From: Gemmataceae bacterium
GTDB lineage: Bacteria > Planctomycetota > Planctomycetia > Gemmatales > Gemmataceae
DNA: 5,538 bases
Assembly: GCA_009691815.1 (NCBI GenBank)
Contig: SIAL01000250.1
Coordinates: forward strand, 1 to 5,538
Direction: 5' to 3'
The position numbers were made by a program, and so were the translations under genes. Below the pieces are notes generated by a model, which made no database searches, had not been told where the DNA came from, and was given only the letters and a program-made list of their open reading frames with translations. Positions 1 through 5,538 of the stretch are shown in pieces (the first letter of the stretch is position 1; each line of letters opens with the position of its first letter).

Positions 1-78
1 GATTCCCAAAGTAACATCGGCCCGAACGCTTCCCATCAACCCTAAGGCAACAAACAGCAAGGCAATTTGTAGGCGCAT
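1..78 (-). CDS. N-terminal fragment of an exported protein with a signal peptide (runs off the left edge)
   Basis: Only the first 26 codons are in the window, so the mature protein cannot be identified. They read MRLQIALLFVALGLMG followed by SVRADVTLGI. This is a classic Sec signal peptide: a basic residue at position 2, a hydrophobic core at about residues 5-15, and a likely signal peptidase I cut after the VRA at residues 18-20. Two ATG codons are adjacent (79-81 and 76-78). A GAGGA at 86-90 sits 7 bases from the second ATG and 4 from the first, so the second is preferred. The frame stays open to base 1. The protein is probably exported or secreted. It is the next gene in the same direction after the PEP-CTERM remnant, but about 440 bases away, so it likely has its own promoter. 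Function unknown. Confidence 0.7.
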   Translation of the reverse strand, partial: MRLQIALLFVALGLMGSVRADVTLGI

Positions 79-81
79 CAT

Positions 82-520
82 ACAATCCTCGATAGACACT
101 TGGACACAGAGTCTCTGATTACGATAGTTCTTCCTCGGAGAACCGACAAGGTATAATCCTTGCGATTATGGAATATTTCCCGTTCCCCCCCGCTAGGGTA
201 ACTTTTCCAACCAAAACCAAGACCATTCGATCTAAATCCTCAACCATTTTTCCCACCGCATGTAAATCTGGGCAATTTGGTAGGGTTGTATAAGTTCAAG
301 GATTGCAGCTGGGGTTTACTTGGAATCGACACAAAAGACCCTGTTTTGCAGCTGGAAAATCACTCCCTTTCCCTGTACCGATCCCTCCAGCAAATCCTAA
401 CCGGTAAATCCCACCGCGGCATTTTCATTGATTACCGAGCTATCCTAAGCTTGATGGAACCCCCATGGCCTGTTTCCAAGCAACGGCTTCCGACCGCAAA
501 CCTGACCCCCTCTCCCAAGT
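82..520. other. Intergenic stretch without a convincing gene
   Basis: About 440 bases lie between the end of the PEP-CTERM remnant and the signal-peptide gene. I found no convincing reading frame on either strand. An open frame on the plus strand (277-549) starts with TTG, lacks a good ribosome site and shows no recognisable motif. The region looks more AT-rich than the genes. It presumably holds the promoter for the gene at the left edge, but I cannot place one with confidence. Small structures seen: a perfect 5-bp inverted repeat CAGAG-T-CTCTG at 107-117, a TATAAT on the plus strand at 152-157 without a good -35 box, and a 10-base direct repeat TTGCAGCTGG near 304 and 346. No strong intrinsic terminator hairpin was seen. 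Confidence 0.5.
86..90 (-). promoter_or_regulatory. Shine-Dalgarno site of the signal-peptide gene
   Basis: GAGGA on the minus strand, 7 bases before the ATG at 78-76. It supports both the presence of a real gene start at the left edge and the choice of the second of two adjacent ATG codons. Confidence 0.55.
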
Positions 521-708
521 CTAAAGGAGTGGCTTACGGCGGCGTTTGAAGAGCGCCCCAATGGCTCCCGCCGCAAGAGCAAATGCAGTCAAAATCATGG
601 TGCTTGGCTCCGGAACCGAGGTAGAATCATAATACAGAACGATTGCCATACAAACCCTTGGTTCCATGTCCCCAGACCATCAAGTGCGTAAGTCCTATGA
701 GGGTAAAC
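521..708 (-). pseudogene. Broken 3' end of a PEP-CTERM sorting-signal protein gene
   Basis: Read on the minus strand, 521-634 encodes YYDSTS, then VPEPST, then a hydrophobic run (MILTAFALAAGAIGALF), then KRRRKPLL and a TAG stop. This is the full three-part PEP-CTERM signal: the motif, a membrane helix, and a basic tail. Proteins carrying it are exported and processed at the inner membrane by an exosortase. The 42-codon frame that holds the tail could only start at an ATG at 647-649 and has no room for an export signal or a mature domain. Just upstream, in another frame, 630-695 reads LTHLMVWGHGTKGLYGN followed by RSVL and then a TGA. This looks like the natural lead-in to the YYDSTS tail, as if one base had been gained or two lost near 630-640. 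Further upstream the transglutaminase gene ends at 709, so the rest of the gene is missing. It is most likely a decayed remnant. The PEP-CTERM call is firm; the frameshift reading is inference. Confidence 0.7.
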
Positions 709-2319
709 CTATTCGACTTCCAAAATGACAGCTTGAAGCTTTCCCATCACCCTTAGCACCGGCAACAACGGCGCCAAGGTTTGGGTGTTTTTCCACGAGT
801 GGTCGCAAATCTTGATGTGGCCAGGGGTCAGGCCCTTGAGTCCAAATATCGGATCAAGCCCTCGCCATTTGCCGTCAATCATAACTTCCATCCACATATG
901 AAAGCCCAAAATCGCGTTGGCCGATTGGTCAACATAGACCAGCCCAAGGGCCGTGCGGCTGGGAACCTCCACGGCGCGGCACATCGCCGCCGCTAGCATC
1001 GCGTGTTGGCGGCAATCCCCCGTAAGGGACTTGGCGACTTGCGAGGCGGTGGCAAAACCCACCTCGCTTGAAACCTTCATCTTTTTGTTAACAAATTGTT
1101 CGATTTTAACCGCTTTTTGCCACGGATCGGTTTCACGCCCCACGGCCAATATCGCCAATCCCCGGACCGTCGCATCGTCGCTATCCAAATAGTAGCAGGC
1201 TTCTTTGAACTCTCCCGATTCCGGGACGGGCTTGGTGTCTCTGGATTCTTCCCGGCCCGATTTGACCGTTAGCACAACGGTTCCCCGATCCGCCGGGCCG
1301 GCCGATTGACGGTCGTCTTGGCTAAAAGCGGACGCCGGGTTTTCTTCGTCGGCAATGGTCATTTTCCATTTAATCCGATTTGCCGTGGTAATGTCCGGAA
1401 TCCTCTTGGCCAATACGATGGTCGAACCGGTGCCCAAATCCGGCAGCAATTCCGGGGTTAGGCCCGGTTTGGTCGAAGCCTCTTTGGTGGACCGAAAAAG
1501 GTGGAGCGCCCCCATCCCGGGCATCTCCGTTTTCGAGCGAAGCGTTTCGTAATTCTCATCCACCCAAATCGCCTGCGAAGGTAGTTTGAGCGGTTGTCCC
1601 AAAATCTTGATCGGTTCGGGGATCACATCGACCCGTAATAGTTTCCGGGTCTTTCGTTCCACCTTGGAGGGGTCGGCTTTGTCCGCCACAAATACATCGA
1701 TTTCCTCCATCTGGCCTACCTTGGCCTCGATGACCGTGGTCATGAGCAGGCTCGCCTCGAACGATTTGTACTTGATGGAATCGCCCGGTTTGGCTTTTTT
1801 CTCCCGCAAAAGAGCCTCTTGCTTGCGCGGCCCGAGCGCTTCGGGGTCGAAGGAAATCTCCCGCTCCTTTTCCGCACCAGGGGCTTTCACAAACATTTTG
1901 TTTCCCTCCACCCGGGCGGTCGTTAGGGCCTCACCCATGTCCAGATGCTGGGTCAGGGTCATGGCAAGGATCTTCCCTTGGGCATCCTCGGTGGTGGTGG
2001 TGTCCATCCGGGTGGTCACCACGCTGCCATATCGTTTAATCTGGAGATTCATATTCAGCGAGGTGATGTAGGCATCACCGGACTGTTTATCGAGTCTGGT
2101 TTTGAACCAACCCGAATGGGCCCCGGAGAGATACGCCGCGTCATAGTGTTCCGAGATTTTCTTTGACTTAATGGCGTCTTGAGCAAGGGTTAACTTTTGC
2201 GGGCCAAAATGGGCCAGCAAAACAAGTGCGGTTATCCCAAACAAGGCAAGACGGCTCGGTTGATAAAAACCGCTCCATTGACTTGTTGGCCGAGGACAGG
2301 TTTTGTGTGGCGTAGCCAT
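709..2319 (-). CDS. Exported transglutaminase-like (Cys-His-Asp) domain protein
   Basis: A 536-residue protein. Residues about 23-46 form a hydrophobic segment (LALFGITALVLLAHF, ending TLA before QDA) that is a signal peptide or signal anchor with a long N-terminal arm, so the rest should be outside the cytoplasm. Residues about 50-380 are a large region rich in beta-strand-like sequence that I do not recognise. Residues about 395-495 form the transglutaminase-like core: Cys436 in TGDCRQHA, His474 in GFHMWMEV and Asp489 in GLDP line up as the Cys-His-Asp triad of that fold. Such bacterial proteins act as cysteine proteases, amidases or cross-linking enzymes, and the substrate here is unknown. 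The triad is complete, so an active enzyme is expected. The ATG at 2317-2319 has only a weak ribosome site (GGA, 6 bases upstream). The gene begins 100 bases after the membrane-protein gene and may be co-transcribed with it or have its own promoter. Its stop abuts the PEP-CTERM remnant. Confidence 0.88.
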   Translation of the reverse strand: MATPHKTCPRPTSQWSGFYQPSRLALFGITALVLLAHFGPQKLTLAQDAIKSKKISEHYDAAYLSGAHSGWFKTRLDKQSGDAYITSLNMNLQIKRYGSVVTTRMDTTTTEDAQGKILAMTLTQHLDMGEALTTARVEGNKMFVKAPGAEKEREISFDPEALGPRKQEALLREKKAKPGDSIKYKSFEASLLMTTVIEAKVGQMEEIDVFVADKADPSKVERKTRKLLRVDVIPEPIKILGQPLKLPSQAIWVDENYETLRSKTEMPGMGALHLFRSTKEASTKPGLTPELLPDLGTGSTIVLAKRIPDITTANRIKWKMTIADEENPASAFSQDDRQSAGPADRGTVVLTVKSGREESRDTKPVPESGEFKEACYYLDSDDATVRGLAILAVGRETDPWQKAVKIEQFVNKKMKVSSEVGFATASQVAKSLTGDCRQHAMLAAAMCRAVEVPSRTALGLVYVDQSANAILGFHMWMEVMIDGKWRGLDPIFGLKGLTPGHIKICDHSWKNTQTLAPLLPVLRVMGKLQAVILEVE

Positions 2320-2419
2320 GATTCATCCGTTCGATAATGTGGTTTCAATCAGTCTATGGCCCGGTTTTCGACTGGTAATGCCCCGTTTCCAATTGGTTCA
2401 ATCGCAATCCCAATCCTTT
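2320..2419 (-). other. Gap with a triple GATTGN repeat between two genes
   Basis: The 100 bases before the transglutaminase gene are the longest gap inside the gene row. At 2398-2415, just after the stop of the preceding gene, the minus strand carries GATTG three times at a 6-base spacing (plus strand CAATC at 2399, 2405 and 2411). The palindrome CCAATTGG follows at 2389-2396. A CATTAT at about 2335-2340 could be a weak -10 box, but no good -35 box is present. The gap could hold a promoter or regulator site for the transglutaminase gene, but nothing decides this. Confidence 0.25.
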
Positions 2420-3397
2420 TCAGGCAAGGGGAAGGTTGGAGTCCGCTTGGCAGAGTTTGTCATGCAGAAACCGAACCTGCTCGGCTTCGGGGGCAAGGGT
2501 TGAACTTCCCAAGGCCTCGAAAAAGCGACACGAGGCAAATTGCGGGGCAAGCTGGTCATATTTTTCCACCCATTGAGCCCTTGCGGGAAGTTTGTCCTCG
2601 GCAATGGGCCACACACCCGGTCGGGGACGGAGTGGATGGTTGATTCCGATACGCCACGGCTTGGGGCTGACCCTAGCGCGAAAACAGTTTTGGTTCTTGC
2701 ACATGCGGACATAGATCGGGTCGGCGCCCACCGCCTGAAAAAACGAGACCACAGCCGGTTCATTGGGTTGAAAGGTTTTGTGCAACGCAAGGGTCCGCCA
2801 ACCCGCGGGGGTTTCATAAACACGCAAGTTCCACTCGGGATGTTCGGTGGCAAAGTGCCTGATCCTGTCCAATCCCACCTGCTTGGCCCCACCCCGATTG
2901 CCCAGAAACAGCTGGTGGATCGGTCCTGTAACCATCGGCCCCACCACCGCCATTAGAAACCCGACGGCCCACAACTTGGGTATTACTATGGAGCAAAGGA
3001 CGACCCCAAAAAGAACAAGGATCGCATCCACCCCAATATAAAACGCCAACGACGGCTTCTCGTCGCTTTCAAAATCCACATCGGCAAAGAGCACATTGGG
3101 CGTATTGAGACAGACGGCGCCATACAGGTTTCGGGTGAGAATCGTTTCGTCCAAACGACCAAGAATTTCCTCGCGAATGGGGACGCCATCGGCTCCGTTG
3201 TAGGATTTTTTGGTTTCGCGAAGAACCGTTTTCAACCCCAAGGCAAGCTGTTCGCTCGCCTCATCCAACCTCTGTTGGGCATGGACACTCGCCGCTTCTA
3301 AACTCTCATCGGACCAACCAAACCGCCTAAGAGAGACACTTTTTTGACCGATAGTTTGTTGAAGCGTTGCCTCCGCCCAAAATTGGGGAACGATCAC
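2420..3397 (-). CDS. Membrane protein of unknown function with an hDhD motif and an FRARVSPKPW motif
   Basis: A 325-residue protein counted from the GTG at 3395-3397. That start is chosen because AAGGAGG at 3404-3410 lies 6 bases upstream; an in-frame GTG at 3401-3403 directly abuts the ribosome site and is unlikely to be used. The N-terminal 100 residues are soluble and helix-rich. Then comes LFADVDFE (residues 103-110, with Asp106 and Asp108), followed by two hydrophobic segments at about 118-140 and 142-165 that should form a membrane hairpin. The C-terminal half is soluble, with VYETPAGWRTLALHKTF (193-209), two cysteines at 233 and 238, FRARVSPKPWRIG (239-251), FASCRFF (287-293) and an NLPLA end. 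From memory, the FRAR-PKPWR block and the xLPLA ending belong to a conserved bacterial family of unknown function; I cannot confirm this without a search. The gene starts 35 bases after the phosphatase gene, so an operon is likely. Function unknown. Confidence 0.85.
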   Translation of the reverse strand: MIVPQFWAEATLQQTIGQKSVSLRRFGWSDESLEAASVHAQQRLDEASEQLALGLKTVLRETKKSYNGADGVPIREEILGRLDETILTRNLYGAVCLNTPNVLFADVDFESDEKPSLAFYIGVDAILVLFGVVLCSIVIPKLWAVGFLMAVVGPMVTGPIHQLFLGNRGGAKQVGLDRIRHFATEHPEWNLRVYETPAGWRTLALHKTFQPNEPAVVSFFQAVGADPIYVRMCKNQNCFRARVSPKPWRIGINHPLRPRPGVWPIAEDKLPARAQWVEKYDQLAPQFASCRFFEALGSSTLAPEAEQVRFLHDKLCQADSNLPLA

Positions 3398-3403
3398 TGG
3401 CAC

Positions 3404-3410
3404 CCTCCTT
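3404..3410 (-). promoter_or_regulatory. Shine-Dalgarno site deciding the start of the membrane-protein gene
   Basis: A perfect AAGGAGG on the minus strand. The GTG at 3397-3395 is 6 bases away, the normal distance. The GTG at 3403-3401 directly abuts the site and so is a decoy that adds two residues to the longest reading frame. Confidence 0.75.
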
Positions 3411-3432
3411 ACAAATGGAATGGATCAAAAAG

Positions 3433-4248
3433 TTACAGCTTGCCTTTTGGTCCCAAACCAAATTGACGAACGAACTCGGCGTGAACCCTGCCGTTGGTTG
3501 CCAAAAGGTCCGGGATAAACGGGTCAAAAGCATTCCCCTTGACCGAAGTAATTGTGCCGCCCGCTTCCTTGACGAGGATGGCCCCCCCCGCAACATCCCA
3601 GGCGTGGCCCTCAAGTGCATAAAACGCATCACAGCGACCTGCGGCTACATAAGCTAGGTTTAATGCCGTGGACCCGGTCCGTCTAAGGGCCTGAACCCGC
3701 CATGACCAATGCTCCCACCAGCCCAAAAGTTCTTCCTTGCCCATCAAATTGTAAGGAAACCCGGTGGTCACCAGCGACTGTTCGGGAGTTTGGGCATTGC
3801 TAGTTTGCACCCGCTTGCCATTGATCCAAGCCCCTCTTCCTTTGGCCGCGTGGAAAAGTTCATCCCTTATCGGATCGTAAATGGCGCCAACGACGATCTC
3901 GCCGTCCGCCACCAGCCCAATGGAGGTGCAATAAAAAGGAAAGTCATGGGCATAGTTACTGGTGCCGTCGATCGGGTCGACGATCCAAGTGGGGGGAGAA
4001 CCAAGGGGCGGGGCCTTTTCTTCCATGCCGCCCTCCTCCCCCAAAAAATGGTGCCGGGGAAAACGACCCAAGAGAAACTCTTGCAGCACTTTCTGGGACT
4101 CGATATCGGCGTCGGTCACCAGATCAAACCGCCCCTTTTCCTTGACAGAAAACTTGCCACTCCAGCGCCTTAATACCTTGCCCGCTTCATGTGCCGCGTC
4201 TTTGCCCGCCTGATACCATTGATCCAATTCGCCATCCGTAAACGCCAT
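3433..4248 (-). CDS. Inositol-monophosphatase-family phosphatase (SuhB-like)
   Basis: A 271-residue cytoplasmic enzyme, the usual length for this family of Mg2+-dependent, Li+-sensitive sugar and inositol phosphatases. All signature parts are present: the metal-binding GEEGG (residues 70-74), the signature WIVDPIDGTSNY (88-99, with Asp91 and Asp94 as metal ligands and GT binding phosphate), a TDAD at 45-48, and the C-terminal HAWDVAGGAILVKEAGG (215-231, Asp218 as third metal ligand). No catalytic residue appears to be missing. The exact substrate (inositol phosphate, another sugar phosphate, or histidinol phosphate) cannot be told from these motifs. The start is ATG 4246-4248, because AAGGAG at 4255-4260 is 6 bases away. 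A GTG directly before it is only 3 bases from that site. It follows the DUF58 gene by 74 bases and precedes the membrane-protein gene by 35. Confidence 0.95.
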   Translation of the reverse strand: MAFTDGELDQWYQAGKDAAHEAGKVLRRWSGKFSVKEKGRFDLVTDADIESQKVLQEFLLGRFPRHHFLGEEGGMEEKAPPLGSPPTWIVDPIDGTSNYAHDFPFYCTSIGLVADGEIVVGAIYDPIRDELFHAAKGRGAWINGKRVQTSNAQTPEQSLVTTGFPYNLMGKEELLGWWEHWSWRVQALRRTGSTALNLAYVAAGRCDAFYALEGHAWDVAGGAILVKEAGGTITSVKGNAFDPFIPDLLATNGRVHAEFVRQFGLGPKGKL

Positions 4249-4254
4249 CACCCA

Positions 4255-4260
4255 CTCCTT
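4255..4260 (-). promoter_or_regulatory. Shine-Dalgarno site deciding the start of the phosphatase gene
   Basis: AAGGAG on the minus strand, 6 bases before the ATG at 4248-4246 and only 3 bases before an in-frame GTG at 4251-4249. It favours the ATG and removes one residue from the longest frame. Confidence 0.7.
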
Positions 4261-4322
4261 AACTGTCTATTGTCCAAGGTCCACTCGACCGTATTGGGCA
4301 AACGCAAAACAGTGATCCCCGA

Positions 4323-5219
4323 TCAGCACCGATGTTGCCTTTGTTGCAAATACCCCATCAGCGCTTTGTCAAAGTTGACACTCGTATCAATGGGAACATA
4401 GTCGATGTTTGACCGTGCCAATTCATTGGACAGTTCCTTGCGAAACGCCTCCATGGTCGCGATATAGTCCGCCCGAACGGCACGGGCATCAATGGTCATC
4501 TTGTCTGTTGTTTCAATGTCATGAAACTCGGTGAGGTGGTCAAAGGGAAAGTGAATTTCCGCCTCGTCGAGTACATGAAACACGATGACTTCGTGTCCGG
4601 CAAAGCGCAACCTCCGCAGGCCGTCGATAACGGGTTCGGTCTCGGTGAGCATATCCGAAAAAAGCATGACCAGACTTTTGTGCCGCATGAGAGGTTGCAG
4701 TTGTCTGAGTGCCGCCCCCGGGTTGGAAACACCACCCGGTTTCAGGCCACCCAAAAGGGATAGCATGGCGCCCAGGTGACTTCGTTTGGATTTGGGGGGA
4801 AGGCTTTGGTGGATTTTGTCGTTGAAAATGGCCAAACCCACAGGGTCCTGTTGACGGATCATTAGATAAGCCAAGGCGGCGGCCAAGCTCACGGAATAAT
4901 CAAACTTGGTCATTTGTTGACGAAAGGTCCAGCCCATGGAGCCCGAGGAGTCAAGCACCATCCAGCCGGACATATTTGTCTCGGCCTCAAACTTTTTGAC
5001 ATAATACTTCTCTGTTTTGGCGTAGACATTCCAATCAATGTCTTTGATGTCGTCACCCGGATTGTATTTTCTGTGTTCTGAGAATTCGACCGAAAAGCCA
5101 TGATTGGGGCTGGCGTGCAGGCCGGAAAGAAACCCTTCCACAATAAACCGTGCCCTAAGGTCCAGCCTTTCCACCTGGCGGATGACATCGGGGCGAAGGT
5201 ATTTTTCGAGGGTGCTCAA
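4323..5219 (-). CDS. DUF58 protein with a von Willebrand A-like metal site
   Basis: A 298-residue protein read from the TTG at 5217-5219. The DUF58 signature EHRKYNPGDDIKDIDWNVYA is at about residues 48-67. It is followed by a von Willebrand A-like domain with the metal-ion-dependent adhesion motif DSSGS (Asp90, Ser92, Ser94) and a later LFSDML (Asp189). No membrane segment is visible, so it is probably cytoplasmic or peripheral. DUF58 proteins usually partner with a MoxR AAA+ ATPase in chaperone-like or assembly roles; that ATPase is not in this window. The frame stays open 87 bases further to an ATG at 5306, but those extra 29 residues overlap the upstream gene and have no ribosome site. 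GGAGGAG at 5227-5233 lies 7 bases from the TTG. The upstream stop codon (5221-5223) is one base away, so translation is probably coupled. Confidence 0.93.
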   Translation of the reverse strand: MSTLEKYLRPDVIRQVERLDLRARFIVEGFLSGLHASPNHGFSVEFSEHRKYNPGDDIKDIDWNVYAKTEKYYVKKFEAETNMSGWMVLDSSGSMGWTFRQQMTKFDYSVSLAAALAYLMIRQQDPVGLAIFNDKIHQSLPPKSKRSHLGAMLSLLGGLKPGGVSNPGAALRQLQPLMRHKSLVMLFSDMLTETEPVIDGLRRLRFAGHEVIVFHVLDEAEIHFPFDHLTEFHDIETTDKMTIDARAVRADYIATMEAFRKELSNELARSNIDYVPIDTSVNFDKALMGYLQQRQHRC

Positions 5220-5220
5220 A

Positions 5221-5538
5221 TTAAAACTCCTCCACGAGGAGGGTACCGTTTTTGTCGAAAAACCCCGCTTCATCGATTTGGAAAATGCCGTCAATTTCCA
5301 GGGCAAGGTGTTGGGCCATACCGTGCATTAACCTGTCCAAACCCGACTCGTCCGCATGATCAATAGGGCGGCGCAGGGTGATTATTTGTTGAGAGAGGGC
5401 AACTTTTACCATAGTGGAATGGGCGTTGGGCGAATAGTCACAGGTCTCTATATAAGCCGCCCAAGTATTTAGATCAGCCCGCACCTCGGGGTCGGTTGCG
5501 GCATAGGTTTCAATGGTTAAGGGCGACCCTTGCCCCCA
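5221..5538 (-). CDS. C-terminal part of an unrecognised protein upstream of DUF58 (runs off the right edge)
   Basis: The last 105 codons of a gene that enters from beyond the right edge. The frame is open to base 5538. A GTG at 5482-5484 is the only candidate start inside the window, but no ribosome site precedes it, and the residues before it (PLTIETYAATDPEVRADL) read smoothly into the rest. A longer protein is therefore more likely. The visible part is soluble, acidic at the C-terminus (ends in LLVEEF), has no membrane segment, and carries no motif I recognise. It is not the C-terminus of a MoxR ATPase as far as I can tell. Its stop lies one base before the DUF58 start, with the DUF58 ribosome site inside its last codons. 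The two are surely co-transcribed and the protein probably acts in the same process. Confidence 0.75.
   Translation of the reverse strand, partial: WGQGSPLTIETYAATDPEVRADLNTWAAYIETCDYSPNAHSTMVKVALSQQIITLRRPIDHADESGLDRLMHGMAQHLALEIDGIFQIDEAGFFDKNGTLLVEEF
5227..5233 (-). promoter_or_regulatory. Shine-Dalgarno site supporting a TTG start for the DUF58 gene
   Basis: GGAGGAG on the minus strand lies inside the last codons of the upstream gene, 7 bases before the TTG at 5219-5217. The upstream TAA stop falls between the site and the start, an arrangement typical of translational coupling. Confidence 0.75.

Noticed and set aside
152..157. Plus-strand TATAAT as a promoter
   Set aside because: There is no matching -35 box at the right distance and no convincing plus-strand gene downstream.
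277..549. Plus-strand 90-codon open frame
   Set aside because: It starts with TTG, has no good ribosome site, shows no recognisable domain, and its end overlaps the PEP-CTERM tail coded on the other strand.
1586..2071. Plus-strand 161-codon open frame inside the transglutaminase gene
   Set aside because: It lies entirely antisense to a strongly supported coding region, and its low-complexity, Ser- and Arg-rich composition is typical of a shadow frame.
2398..2892. Minus-strand 164-codon frame overlapping the membrane-protein gene
   Set aside because: It is a shifted frame of the same stretch, rich in Pro, Arg and Trp without motifs. The other frame has a perfect ribosome site, membrane segments and patterned motifs.
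3709..4173. Plus-strand 154-codon open frame inside the phosphatase gene
   Set aside because: It is antisense to a gene with a complete catalytic signature, and no motif of its own is visible.
5220..5306. Longer DUF58 start at the ATG at 5304-5306
   Set aside because: The added 29 residues overlap the upstream gene and have no ribosome site, while a strong site stands 7 bases before the TTG at 5219.

Overview
The window reads as a piece of a bacterial chromosome whose genes all lie on the minus strand. From upstream (right) to downstream (left) the order is: the 3' part of an unrecognised gene (5221-5538), a DUF58/von Willebrand A-type protein (4323-5219), an inositol-monophosphatase-family phosphatase (3433-4248), a membrane-anchored protein of unknown function (2420-3397), an exported transglutaminase-like protein (709-2319), the broken 3' end of a PEP-CTERM protein gene (about 521-708), a stretch of about 440 bases with no convincing gene (82-520), and the first codons of a gene with a signal peptide (1-78).

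The organism is probably a Gram-negative bacterium with an exosortase system, and a planctomycete would fit well. The evidence is the PEP-CTERM tail (VPEPST, a hydrophobic stretch, then KRRR), moderately high GC in the genes, TTG and GTG start codons with strong Shine-Dalgarno sequences, and a DUF58 protein near a transglutaminase-fold protein. This assignment is an inference; there is no rRNA or other marker gene here.

The first three genes from the right are close together: 1 base separates the unknown gene from the DUF58 gene, and 74 bases separate DUF58 from the phosphatase. The membrane protein starts 35 bases after the phosphatase, and the transglutaminase starts 100 bases after that. 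This could be one transcription unit. In three genes the Shine-Dalgarno position points to a start downstream of the longest possible one: TTG at 5219, ATG at 4248 and GTG at 3397.

DUF58 proteins usually work with a MoxR AAA+ ATPase and often sit near transglutaminase-fold membrane proteins. No MoxR gene is visible here and may lie beyond the right edge. The most interesting items are the unknown membrane protein, which has an hDhD motif followed by a TPxG...H pattern faintly like archaeo-eukaryotic primases, and the frameshifted PEP-CTERM remnant behind the transglutaminase gene. I see no CRISPR array, insertion sequence, tRNA, rRNA or clear intrinsic terminator.
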